Below, in pieces: positions 28,312-39,451 of a DNA stretch of 64,000 nt (positions are counted from its first letter, which is position 1; the number at the start of each line of letters is the position of its first letter). This stretch comes from Calvatia gigantea (taxonomy: Eukaryota; Basidiomycota; Agaricomycetes; Agaricales; Lycoperdaceae). The notes under the pieces were generated by a model that saw only the letters and a program-made list of their open reading frames with translations, was not told where the DNA came from and ran no database searches. The DNA is taken from positions 1,798,001-1,862,000 of the forward strand of contig JACAAK010000003.1 of NCBI GenBank assembly GCA_025093985.1, given 5' to 3'. Made by a program: the position numbers and the translations under genes.

Positions 28312-29382
28312 TCATCCAATGACAACCTTGCTATCTCCTTCGGTAAACTCGTATGCTGGTACTTCAAGGTTGAGCTGTAAAAGGGTGAAAAATGAGTTCT
28401 GTGCGGAGATAGAGCAACAAGAATGGTTTTTTACAGGAGCAGGGCCCTTACGAGCACGACCAGCTGGACAGAAGGTCAATTACACCTCATCATAAAGCAA
28501 ATATGTGGGAGAACTCACAGATATCATAATGTGAACCATGGCAAGGGCAGAACCTATTGAAAGCAAACGTCAATTTACGGGTCCTAGCAACGGAAAACCT
28601 CTCGACATACCATCCACCAAAGTCACCAGCTTCACCAATTGGTACACAACCCAAGTGAGTGCAAACACCCAACATCACAAGCCATTCCGGCTTCTTAACA
28701 CGTTCCTCGTCAGGCTGAGGGTCCCTGAAAGATTTCCAGTCGGCAGCACGAGCTTCCTCAATCTCGCTCTGAGTTCTGTGTCGAATGAACACAGGCTTTC
28801 CTCTCCATTTGATGATAACGTTCTTGCCCTCCGGAATAGTCGTCAGGTCAACTTCAACCTTGGCCAAAGCCAAAACATCGGCAGAGGCAGCCATGGTTTG
28901 CAAGAATTCTGAAATGGACGATTTCGCGGCGGAGGCGGAGAGAACACCAAGGGAGCCGACCATGAAGTACGATAGGGCGCGGTTGCTATCGACGTTGGTG
29001 CGGTATTTTCCCCAATCTGGAACCTCAGGCGCGTCTTTCCTTGCGACTGTTGTGTGAATGAAGCGCTGTTGTGTAGAAAAGGCATTGGCTACAAAAAAGA
29101 CAGGCTGAATTAACCAATTTGCTTGAACTTTTGGAAACACAACTTACTGGTGGTGACGGTCTTGCTCACAAGACCTGAGGCAGAGGAGAAAGTAAGGCCT
29201 CCAGACCACTTGGGTTGGACGTCCGAGCGGGGAGAAGCTCCAGCATGGCCGCCATAGTCATGTGCTGACGCTTGAGCTTTTGCGGCGAGGTTGAGACGTG
29301 ACGCGCTTGGAACCCCATTGGCGAGGGTACGGACGGTGGGGGAGAGCGTGGTAGCTCTTTTAGTGGCCTGGAAGGTAGCCAT
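28312..29382 (-). CDS. RIP1: Rieske iron-sulfur subunit of cytochrome bc1 (complex III)
   Basis: Five exons: 29382-29148, 29088-28611, 28553-28519, 28463-28435, 28374-28312; 279 residues. It carries the 2Fe-2S cluster that accepts an electron from ubiquinol. The N-terminus is a long mitochondrial presequence rich in Ala, Ser, Thr and Arg. A hinge and membrane helix follow (ALSYFMVGSLGVLSASAAK), then the cluster ligands CTHLGC and CPCHGSHYD, and the C-terminus PLNLEVPAYEF. The cluster motif is split: CTHLGC in exon 2, CPCHGSHYD in the 35-nt exon 3, followed by a 29-nt exon. Confidence 0.97.
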
Positions 29383-29650
29383 GAGAGTAGTAACAAGTGC
29401 GCGCTGCCGGGTCGGGTGGTGAGCACTGAGTTGTTGTTTGACCGGAGTTTTCCATGGCCCAAATAAATCACTTCCGTTCCGTCCCGGCCCAACCGACCTG
29501 GAGCCTTAAGCTACAAATTCAAATGTCACTGAGTGTTGAGTACCTTTCAATGTTAATCACGAGCGACGTGCGATATACCTTGAAGAAGAAAAGAATATTT
29601 ATTTAAATTATTCATATCTACAGACTCACAAACACAAGTAGAGTACATTT

Positions 29651-31205
29651 TTATAGTTGGGCGAGTTGCAAGTGCTGAGCAAGGCACTTCTCAACACGCT
29701 CGGTATCAAATTGAGGACGAACAGCGAAACCTGCATGCTTAACTAGCTCACGAACGTTAGTCGTGAAGTCGGTGATAATGCCATCGACCTTCCAGTCCAG
29801 GAGTTGCTGAGCAATATTCAACCGATCAACCTGGATAACCAACTCATCAGCTCCAACGAAACCCACAGACTCTTGTAAATCCAGACGTACGGTCCAGGGA
29901 ATAACCAAAAGACCAATGTCATGAGCTCTGTCAATCATGGCCTTGGTGGTAAAAGGAATGTAGCCAGCCTGACTGGGATCAGGAACAGGAGACTGGTCGG
30001 AGACTGCAGCAGGGGAGAGGATGGTAGTACCGATGGAACCAGCAGCACTGGCAATCCTCTCGCCTGGGGTGGCACCAGGGAAACGAGCAGTATCGAGGCC
30101 GGCTTGCCAGACTGAGACGGTGCCGTTTGGACCGACAGAGGTGGGACTAGAATCGAGACCAACTGTTAGCTGAGGGCAACGCATTTTATAAAACCAGTGC
30201 ACGCACCCATCAATAAGAGCCGCTAAAGCCATCTTGGGTTCAGTTTTCTTCATGCCAATAAGAGTCCGCCAGTCAAAGCTTTGGTACTGTGATCCGATTT
30301 AGTTAACCGATGTATTTGAACCCGAACAGAGCGATTTACGATGATCTGACCAAGAGCGTATCCACTCTTGACGAAAACAGCATGTTGGGCTTGTACAAAA
30401 TCATCAGGGGGACGAGTGGTACCGTTGAACTGAGGGTTGACTTTGGATTCAACGTTGAAGAAAACCTGACGTTTGGTATCGGCACAGCGGACAAACTCAA
30501 ATACCTCCTCTTGGGTGGATATTTTGGTTCCGGGAACCGTCAATTGCAAAGCTTGAACCACTTCAGTATCATTGTGATGATGCGATAGGAGATGACTCAC
30601 GGAAATCGATGAGACGTTTTGAACCACAGTCCAATGTCTTGACTTGGGCCAAAGTCAGGTTGGCAATGAACTTGCCAACATAGGGGAAGTCTGGGTCATT
30701 TGTAAACTACGGATATATTTAACACAGCGGACCGCGTGTACTTATATTCAAGTGAACGCACCGCAGGCTTGGTGTCGCTGCATTTGGTGCCCAGGATCTG
30801 CTCGTCATGCCAAACGACGACAACGCCGTCCTAAGGTTAGAAACTTTAATGGCCCAACCTCAAAAGGAGTAAACGAGAATCACCTTTGTTAAGCCATTGT
30901 CCATCTCGAGAGTGGTCACGCCATTTAAAAGGCCTCTTTAGAGCAAATCTGAGCGTACGCTCTAAAGGTCAGGCCCTATCATAAAATACCTCGCAAAAGC
31001 AGGAAGGGTATTCTCAATCTCATCCCCGCGTCCTCCACGATGTCCCTGGAGGTAAGCAGAGAACAGACTGAGAAAGGAGGTACTTCTCAATATGACATCC
31101 ACCTACTTGAACATCATAGAATTTGATTGGAGTGAACTTTGTGGGAGCTCCGAGGACAGTAGCACCCTGAACAACTGCGAATAACCAATAGAAGACAGAA
31201 GGCAT
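29651..31205 (-). CDS. Secreted glycerophosphodiester phosphodiesterase-family protein
   Basis: Seven exons: 31205-31107, 31045-30990, 30935-30884, 30830-30762, 30706-30601, 30551-30340, 30286-29651; 409 residues. A signal peptide covers about residues 1-20. The GDPD fold is visible from the GHRGGRGDEIENTLPAF loop, through EMDNGLTKDGVVVVWHD, FFNVESKVNP and YQSFDWRTLIGM, to a late PWTVRLDLQE and DGIITDFT. The catalytic His pair (in HRGG and WHD) and acidic metal ligands are in place. Likely substrates are glycerophosphodiesters released from phospholipids outside the cell. At 30175-30215 a stretch with a GTGCGT start and CAG end stays open and in frame; I kept it as coding, but it may be a 33-37 nt intron. 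Confidence 0.87.
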
Positions 31206-31933
31206 GGCGAGAGTCGAGGGGCGAGACTTGGCACACGACAACTCTTTGAAGTGCACTTTAAGTACACACACAATCGCTCAAAGGTGACGGAGCCCAGTTC
31301 ACACCACGACGCCTAAAAACGCCCAACCGATAATGAAGCCATTGTGTGTGAAGGTAGACTGACGAACGTTGCAAGCAGACCAGCGTGATAGGGACTTCGA
31401 ACTCCCAGCGAGCGGATCCACGTTCTCTAAAGGCGTATAAGATGCGTTCTCGTAAACACTGTCAACCACTGTCAACCCTAAACTGGAGGGCAATCCTGGG
31501 AAGAAGGCGTTCTCGTGTAATCACAAACGAGATAATGGGAAGTAAAATTCACAACGAACGTGCAAAAGCCCCTTGTGGTTATCCGGATGCTCCCATTGAC
31601 ATTTGGGCAAGCGGGAGTCTTCCTAGGGTTCTTCCGTTACGAACAATCCGCGCATTCCGCAAGAAAGTACTGTCCAAGTCCACATGTTCCTGTTCTTGAG
31701 GAGCATTGGATGTCGAACAAGGCCGTGGGAGCCTCGGATGCCCAAGATATATATTTGAAACAACATTCCTGCCTTTGAATTACAATTATTTTTGGATTCG
31801 CCATGCTGACCATAGTTTGAGCGACGGTGGAAGAAAATGAGGTGGCGGGTTCTCATGCTCAGATATGCTTTGAGATCCGCTATGAAAAGGGGTGACCTCT
31901 GCACGACTGCAAGAGAAAGTAACAACCGAGCTA
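31206..31933. other. Intergenic spacer between GDPD start and COX19 3' end
   Basis: Short ORFs of up to 104 codons on both strands, none with family features. It holds the GDPD promoter and the COX19 3' region. Nothing else is supported. Confidence 0.5.
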
Positions 31934-32321
31934 TTACTTCTTGGCCTGGTCCGGGGCTTTCTCCACTTTCTCACCGTCGACGTTATGGAGACCGAGTTTG
32001 CTCCAGTCATCGGTTTCCATAAGGCCCCTTTGCAAACAGTGAGGATGTGACCATCGGAGAAAATGCATATGCCCACTTTTTCATCCTGCAGTCAAGATAG
32101 TCCCTAGTCAAGGCACGGCATGGCGTCGAATTGCTGGAGTTCTCCCTCAAGCATTTCACGTACAGTAGCATCTTGTCCTTGCATTCTCCTGCAAGAATTT
32201 GAACCTTGTGCTTTCTGATGATGAAGTAAGACCAACCATAATGATCTAAAGGAAAAGAGCCACGGTCAGGAGGAGTGGGCTTGAAGCCAATGTTGATGGA
32301 AGGTGGTCGGCCGAAAGACAT
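31934..32321 (-). CDS. COX19: Cytochrome c oxidase assembly protein COX19 (twin CX9C)
   Basis: Three exons: 32321-32237, 32188-32077, 32027-31934; 96 residues, the usual COX19 size. COX19 acts in the mitochondrial intermembrane space in copper delivery to cytochrome oxidase. Seen: MSFGRPPSINIGFKPTPPDRG, first Cys-x9-Cys in ECKDKMLLYVKCL, second Cys-x9-Cys in CRALTRDYLDC, then the GLMETDDWSKLG helix. The second intron follows right after the second Cys pair. The start is chosen because MSFG is the conserved family start; an upstream in-frame ATG at about 32450 would add about 43 unlikely residues. Confidence 0.95.
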
Positions 32322-32552
32322 GAGAATGAATTTCAGGCAGGCCTTACCCAGTGTTCTCGGACTGTGGTGGCCCGTGGGAAAAAATATCACACCATAACTG
32401 ATCGGTAAATTATAAGTATTTATACTACATCTTGCTGGATGAGTGTTCAATCAGAGGCTCATATTTCCACCGGACACTCGCGAAATAAAGGTGTGGTAAA
32501 GAAAAAAAATCGACGACAAGACAAAAGTGATAAAGGCAAAATTTGTGATCGT

Positions 32553-33773
32553 TTATTTCTTCGCCCCCTTCAAAACTGATTTTTTACCCTTCCCCTTTTT
32601 GTCAACCTTAGAACGACCGATTTGACTCTCGTCCTCGGATGACATTTCCTCTGGTGCAGTGGTTGTCCTTGAAAATGTGGGACCAGATGAACTTGTACTT
32701 GTCTGATCCCGCCCACCAGAATTCAAGTCGATGCCAGAAGCCCGGATGACCTGGCTCATTGCCTGTTGTGCTGCATGGCGGGTACTCTTGAGCATCACAA
32801 TCTCCTTCAGCCATCTATTCTCCCTTCGCAAATCTACAACCTCCTTCTCCAGCTCTTCTGCCCGTCCTGTCAACTCCGATACCGAACGCTCTAAACTGAT
32901 CGTCCTCTGTTTCTTCTTGATACGGAATCGGACTGAGAGACAACTATCAACACTGGTACTTGGACTAAATTCACCCTCCAGACTCACCAGACGCTGCTGT
33001 ATTGCGTCTCCGCTTTTCTTCGGCTAACGCTGCTTGTTCACCATCCGTTGGATCCACCTCCGTTCCGGACGGAGAGCTCGTGGACAGTGATGCCGAGGTC
33101 GCGATTTTTGAGGGGGTGGGCAACTGGGCTGATTGTAGGGACAACCCAGTGGATATTCTCCATCCCCCACCGTTATCTGGCGATGCAGGCACGAAAAGTG
33201 GCATCAGTGTGTTATGCGATAGACCCCCAAACACCATTGAAGGAATCATCAATGCCTGGTGCTGATGAATCCACCCTTGCTGGCATGCGGGTTGGTTCCA
33301 TGCGAAGCCAGACGGTGATGTAGGTAATATTTCTGGGTGCGTTGCCGCTCCATGATGAAGGGAACTGTTGTAGGATGTGGTTGATGGGGATGAAGGTAAG
33401 CAGGAATTTTGGTTCATCAATTGGACAAAGGCTTGGTCTAGTTCCGTGCTATGTCCAGTCGCTGCTGGTAATCGTGCCAATAAATCCGGGCGGGAAATCC
33501 CAGACTAACGCGGATTTCAGAAAGTGCCTAAGATGGGGGGATTTTGGTGCACGTCAAGCCACTTACCTCACTGAAACCCTCGGGTTGGGGAGAAGATGAA
33601 GAACGTGACCCCTGGGATTTTTGACCGTTGCCTTTTTCTCGCGTGAACGACGACTCGTTCTCCATGTCGAAAGAAAACACAAGACGTTCCCAATGTTCTA
33701 ATTTCGCTTGGGCTTTGGGAGAAGCTGCACGCAGCTGGAGGCTATCAGTGTCCTCGTCCTTAAGAGCGGGCAT
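32553..33773 (-). CDS. bZIP transcription factor, Cys-3/MetR-like
   Basis: Three exons: 33773-33567, 33504-32988, 32932-32553; 367 residues. The N-terminal 240 residues are low in structure, rich in Ser, Pro and Gln. The basic region KRRRNTAASVRFRIKKKQR follows at about residues 234-252, then heptads of a leucine zipper (ERSVSELTGRAEEL, VVDLRRENRWLKEIV). The sequence matches the NTAASARFR type seen in Neurospora CYS-3 and yeast Met28/MetR-like factors of sulfur metabolism, except Val instead of Ala before RFR. The intron 32933-32987 splits the basic region exactly at that Val codon. The target pathway is inferred only from the basic-region type. Confidence 0.85.
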
Positions 33774-34676
33774 TTCCTATCGAGATGCCTCACTCTCTGG
33801 ATTGTAAAGACATGAATTGAGGGAGCTTTAATTCGCCATCAGAGAACAATATTGCGTTAGTTGTGGCAACTTGGCAAGGTATCACGATCAAGCTGAGGCG
33901 ACTGTTACTATTTTTGGTAATCTTATCTTCCATTCCCCACCCTTCGTCAATAGCTCGACAGTATGTCGCCTTGCTTTACACACGGGTTCTGGTTTATCGG
34001 TTACCCCACGTGCTACAGCTCTCCGTCCACCCTACCGCTGCCAGTACTCTCCCATACATTGCTCCCTGACATCCTCTACTTGGAATATCTCTTCACCGAC
34101 TCGACTCAGCCATTCCTAAGCGTTAGCAATGCTGATTTCCGAATGCTAGCATTGACTTACTTCGGACTATACTTCAGTTCCACTCATTACATCAGCCATT
34201 ATGTAATCGCTCTATTTTCGAGCTCTACTGTACTTTTGTATACCTCAGTCTCGTTCTACGATTCTGAGGTGAGTTACATTATGCTTAACTGCATTATACC
34301 ATTACTTATATGACCTATAGTGTATTATCTCACTCTAGGTATTTCTTAATATATTTACAGTCTCATTCTATGATTCTGAGTGTATGATCTCACTCTAGAT
34401 CCCTGCCGCTCGTTACAACAAGCATTATATCTCTTAAACACCTGAACACCCTTATCCCTCACCAATGGCACTGTTCCCACAAGCCATAGGCTTTTGCGCA
34501 GGGCAATAACGACATGTGGTATTTTGGCAATATGTAGCCTTTCCAAGTTGTAATAATCTTCGTAGTTCGTGATGATTAGTCAGCCAATTACGCGTCGACC
34601 GACCTGTGACGCAAGGGGATCACAACTCTGTTCCTGCTTCTGCCCTCATCAGGTTTCACCACTCACCTTTTGCACC
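33774..34676. other. 0.9 kb divergent promoter region between bZIP gene and NPL4
   Basis: AT-rich, with no supported gene. It contains the tandem repeat with intron-like insert (34246-34398) and an ACGCGT at about 34590, 87 bp before the NPL4 ATG. A 63-codon minus-strand ORF at 34355-34546 has no family match. Confidence 0.5.
34246..34398 (+). repeat. Tandem 41-nt repeat, one copy interrupted by a 52-nt intron-like insert
   Basis: Copy 1 is split: 23 nt (34246-34268), then 52 nt starting GTGAGT and ending CTATAG (34269-34320), then 18 nt (34321-34338). Copy 2 is continuous: 34358-34380 plus 34381-34398. The copies agree at 38 of 41 positions. The 52-nt insert has a canonical donor, an AG acceptor, a TTAAC branch-like site and the same length as introns of nearby genes. 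It lies 350-430 bp upstream of the NPL4 start. Confidence 0.6.
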
Positions 34677-37023
34677 ATGGTGTGCCTCTATCTCATCTAT
34701 TCCTTGTACACCCTATTAACTTATCATTATAGATCATCCGCATAAGGTCCAAGGAAGGAAACTTTCGGTTTGATCTCCAACCGTCTGACGATGTATCCGT
34801 ACTATTAGACAAGGTTTGATCTCCTCGAGCTAGTGCCCGCCGGCCCGCTGTAACACTCTCGAATGCTTATATTTGCAGATTCTATCAACAGCGACCGACG
34901 TTGATCCATCCAGTATCACCATATCTAATCAGCCTCGGGGAAATGAAGTCAAGATTGACGCTTTGGGGGGTAGGTCTTTGCGAGACCTCGGGCTTAAGTA
35001 CGCACCCCGCGACCCCATCCATCGGACAAGCACTCATCTGTCCTAATCAGTCACGGTGACCTGATCTTTGTGGCATATCAATCCAAACCTGCATCATCAC
35101 CCAACAATATTGCATCTACAGCTTCCGTCGGCACAACTAACAGCATTATTACTGACACGACAAGACGACCGTGGGAACTGGTACAAGAAGATGCAGTCGA
35201 CGCACATTGGCGTTTGCAAGATGGGAAGATTCCCCGTGGACGGGATGCACAGTTCTGCAAACACGGACCGAAAGGGATGTGCGACTACTGCATGCCTCTC
35301 GAACCATATGATGCCGGATATCACAAGGCAAACAACATCAAGTATCTTTCGTATCATGCCTACCTACGAAAGATCACGCCAAAACAAACAGGTTCGGCAT
35401 CCTCCACACTCCCTCCACTTACTCCTCTATCATACAAGGTCAAGATCCCTTGTCCGACCGCAAGTCATCCTTCTTGGCCTGGTGGTATATGCACAGCATG
35501 TCAACCGTCTGCAATAACCTTGCAGTCCCAGCCGTTCCGTATGGTTGACCATTTGGAGATCGCATCCATGGAAATCGTTGACCGGTTCCTCGAGGCTTGG
35601 CGAAAGACTGGGTTACAGCGATTTGGGTGGTTGATTGGCCGGTACGAGCCATACGAAAAAGTGCCGATGGGAGTTAAGGCTGTGGTAGAGGCAATCTATG
35701 AACCACTACAACAAGGAGAACTGGACGGCCTCACACTTGCGTGGCCTTGGGAAGACGAAAGTCGAATCCGCGAGTTATCCGCGGCAGCATCCGCACCTCT
35801 GACAGTTGTGGGCTACATCTTCACCGACCTCACACCAACACCCGAAGATCGAACAAAGAACATTTATAAACGTCATCCTCAGTCTTTCTATCTTTCCTCC
35901 CTCGAAGCTATCTTCGCTGCGAAAATCCAAAAGGCCAATCCAACCATTTCACGATCATCACCGACTGGTCAATACGGCTCAAGACTTGTAACAGCAGTGT
36001 TGACAGCGACAGAAGATGGTCAAGTTGACATCGCAGCTTATCAGGTTTCTGAACAGGCTGTGGCTATGGCTGATGCTGATATGATTGAGGCGAGTGTCGA
36101 TCCGGGAATTGTACGCGTGAAGGAGGAGGATCGCAGCGAGGACTCGGCAAGGTATATACCTGATGTGTTTTTCTCATACAAGAATGAGTACGGATTGGAG
36201 GTCAAGAAAAGCGCGAAGCCATCCTTCCCTGTGGAATATCTCCTTGTTAACGTGTGTTTTACCCAGTTCTCTTGCATCTATCTCGTGGCTTATGACCGTC
36301 GGTGTGTTATGACAGGTGACACACGGTTTCCCGCAAAACCCGAGTCCGCTCTTTAGCTCGACCCAATTCAAGATAGAGAATAGGCCTGGCTTGGAAGACC
36401 AAAGACTCGAACATGTTTTGTCACAACTACTGGGATTAGATGCTCCAAATATTCAAGATAGTCGAACTGCGAAACCAGGAGAAGCGCATAAACGGATTGA
36501 ATTGGCTAAGTGGCTTAGCGATTGGCATTTGATTGTTTTCCTGGGTACAACTCAGTTGGTGTCCGATGTATGTTTTTCTCTTTCACTTAATAATGGATCA
36601 CTGATTTGTTCGGGAGTAAAGGAGGACCTCAAGTTGATCATGAAGACGATGTCGAATCCGAAGATCTTTGAGGATATCTCACTTCTGGATCCTGTCATTA
36701 ATTCGGACAGCTGGCAAACACTCATGACGTTCACCCGCGAAAGTGCCCGTAAGTATCGCCGTTCATTGGGATGCGCGTCATTCTTAGTTATGTTTTGTTG
36801 TGCAGCTGCTCGACCCTCATCATCTGCGCCAACACTTGGTGGCTCGCACATGGACGACGACATCCCTCCGGAAATCTATGAACAAATTGCAGCAGACAAC
36901 GCTGCAAGTAGTGGAGGTGGTGACAGTGGAGCAAGCTCAGCCGGGATTCGGATCTGCCCACATTGTACTTTTGAGAATACGCACGGTGGATCCGACTGTG
37001 AAGTCTGTGGACTTCCTTTGTAG
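34677..37023 (+). CDS. NPL4: NPL4, ubiquitin-binding cofactor of the Cdc48/p97 unfoldase
   Basis: Seven exons: 34677-34679, 34733-34813, 34879-34997, 35051-36251, 36316-36567, 36622-36748, 36806-37023; 666 residues. Npl4 with Ufd1 recruits ubiquitylated proteins to Cdc48 for extraction, as in ER-associated degradation. Domain order: ubiquitin-like domain (IRIRSKEGNFRFDLQPSDD), zinc-binding segment (CKHGPKGMCDYCMPLEPYD), the inactive MPN-like domain with RFGWLIGRYEPYEKVPMG, the C-terminal Npl4 domain, and an NZF finger (CPHCTFENTHGGSDCEVCGLPL) at the very end. The first coding exon is only the ATG; the 53-nt intron that follows joins it to IIRIRSKEG, which is the conserved family start. Confidence 0.95.
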
Positions 37024-37420
37024 CTGTTACTTTACTCGCGGCTTCGCGGAAAGCCGCTAAGGAAGGGGAAAGGATCATAGTCCGGAACGACGGAAGTTAT
37101 GATAGGACTTGTATTTATGTGTATACATAGACCTGCCAATTGAACCACACGTCCATAGTCTTTGGATATGAAAAATGGGGGTGTACTATTCGCTGTGCAT
37201 ACAACATTGTGGGCTACGTCAAACATAAGAATCCGTGATACTCATGGAAATGTATTTTATTGCTGGACAATAGGATAAATGGGAGGATTCAATAGTTTGT
37301 AGATGGAAATAGATATCAGTCGTCCATTGCACGCCATTCAGTTTAGGGCATCACCAGGAGGATGTGTTCAACGAGGTTTGGGTCTATCGAAGATGTGCTG
37401 CCGCAACCAAAAAAAGCCTT
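37024..37420. other. Spacer between convergent NPL4 and Nudix gene
   Basis: 397 bp of 3' regions. A GC-rich inverted repeat (GCGGCTTTCCGCGAAGC type) lies just after the NPL4 stop, near 37037-37060, and may fold in the transcript end. No gene is seen. Confidence 0.5.
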
Positions 37421-39023
37421 TTACTGGCTGAATATCCACCAACCTGCGAACGCGAAACCAAATAAGATGCCGAGGGCGCGAGCCACAATGACAACAATCA
37501 AAGCCTTGCGGATAGCCGCATAGAAAGTGCTAAGAGCAGATCCGGACCAATTTATCCTAAGGCCAAGAAATGATGTCAGTTGATTTAGCAGGGTCCCAGT
37601 TTAATAGTAGGTACGAACCGGCGGTCATTCACGCCCCCAGCACGTAGGCTCGTCTCCCACCCACGAATAACTTCACGGTAGCGTTTCCCAAAGACCCTGC
37701 AAAAAGAGAAGGCGCTCTAAGTTCGAAAGATAAGACTAGGAATAAACACGAGGTGACTCACCAGATCCAAAAGTTTACATCGGGGTATGAGAATCTAGGG
37801 AAGACGCTAGCGAGACTTGGAGCCGCGTATTCGACTCGGAAATCTTCCGTGTCTTGATATGGAAGCTGCATGTATTGTGAGAGTGGCGAATCACCGTTTT
37901 CTTCCTGGGGTGGGATGATATCGCAGGAGGATTGCGGCAATATCATATACGACAATAGATCAAGGGTCATGCCTAAGGAAAGACCCCAAAGTTTGAGGAT
38001 TTTGGGAGAAAAGCCCCTCTCGATGATGTCTTGAGTATTTGTATGTTTGTGTTTCTTTTTCTTTTCCGAGTTGCGGTCATTGTGGGGTCTGGAGGGTTCG
38101 AGAATAATCGCGGGAAATTCCATTCTTCCAACAAGGGTACGAATGAGAAGGCGGAGGAAGAAGGAACTGCGGGGTGTGATACGCGATGCAGCATCGACAG
38201 GGACGGAAGACCATTTTGTTGAGGAAGTAGAGGACACGAGAGACGCGAGAGGAACCCAGTGAAGGGTAGTCGTAGCGATGGGATCTGGAGGCGGAGCTGT
38301 AGGAGTAACCTGGAGGAAGACATAAGGCGACAAGATCATAAGCAGGCGTTTTCCTAGCGAAGTCGTGATTTCACGGTCGTCCAGCTGGCCGACGGGTGTG
38401 TAATATGTCTCAGCGAGGTCAATGCCAATTTCCTCCCAGGTCTGACGCATCGCTTTGAGGGTACAGGTTTAGTATCAGCATTGAACATGATGTGGATAGG
38501 GGTTGGGACATACCAGTATAAAGCCCACCTTCATCTTCTGGCTCAGTTCGACCACCAGGGAAGGCGACATGAGCTTCACGTGAGTTGCCCAAGCCACTCT
38601 GTGTGTTCGAGGCATTATCCGTTGCGTCTGCTTGACGATGAAGGAATAATATTTCGGCACGGGAATTGGGATCCTTAACCCAATTTTGTTCAAAAAAGTC
38701 TGTAAGAGAAGGGGGTGGGGAAGAAGAATCGGAAAGCTTTGCGGTAGGCGCAGGCACGACACGGATGAGGAGAGCGACTGCAGCTCGACGAGGTTCTACG
38801 AAACGGTCAGATTGTAGATCATATCGGATTGATAGTAACGTACGGGTTGGAGGAGACGCAATGACACGAGGCGGGGTTGAACGGATGCGTTGCAAAGCAC
38901 GCGACAGTAACGGAATGGCGGAGACAGATTTCTCCAGCGCGGTGGCTGGTTTTTCTGTGAGATTAAGTGGTTATTAGGGCTAAGAAATGTGTGAGACGGT
39001 GGACGGGGCGTACCTTTGGCCAT
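37421..39023 (-). CDS. Nudix hydrolase (NUDT7/8, Pcd1-like group)
   Basis: Six exons: 39023-39014, 38954-38844, 38795-38514, 38452-37762, 37696-37619, 37556-37421; 435 residues. The Nudix segment reads HVAFPGGRTEPEDEGG, then TAMRQTWEEIGID; the intron 38453-38513 splits it. This group often hydrolyses CoA derivatives, but here the Arg-Glu of the Nudix box is Arg-Gln, so activity needs testing. The following WVPL, SRITPRSS and later WGLSLGMTLDLL segments extend well beyond a minimal Nudix domain. The C-terminal exon gives one hydrophobic helix (ALIVVIVARALGILFGFAFA), so the protein may be membrane-attached. The first exon is only 10 nt. The last 6 residues depend on whether a further intron starts at the GTTGGT near 37444. 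Confidence 0.85.
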
Positions 39024-39451
39024 GGTGGTCGTGGATGTCGTCTGGAAGAAGATAGCTGAAAAAGGGGGTTCTGGAATCCCCAACCAATTTGCCCTTTGAC
39101 GTCGTCACTCGGCATCTCCCGACACCAGCGTCTGTAATCGGAGGCATTTGGTTCCCACGACACGTGTGGGTATCTACAGTGTATCTACGCCTATCTACGC
39201 CCCCTCCGTTCAGTGGCATCTACGTGAGAATTAAAGGTGCTGTCGGTGCCGGTGAATACTGAGGGTCAAGTGTTAAACAATTTCTTACTGAGGGTTTGCT
39301 CACTTTAACCTCCGATCGAAATGAAACGTCGAGATTCGGTTACTAAATTTACATCCGTCCGCAACACGAGCTTTTCGTGCCAAGTTCGGATAATCGGAGT
39401 CTACCAAGACGATAAACATGTCGAAAGGATATCGTGTGTATTAAACGAACA
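39024..39451. other. Spacer between Nudix start and Ugo1 3' end
   Basis: Promoter of the Nudix gene plus the 3' region of the next gene. The phrase TATCTAC recurs three times near 39172-39200 and ACTGAGGGT twice near 39259-39295. No coding frame is supported. Confidence 0.45.

Noticed and set aside
34355..34546. 63-codon minus-strand ORF near the NPL4 upstream repeat, considered as a transposon remnant
   Set aside because: No transposase motif, terminal repeats or target-site duplication could be found around it.
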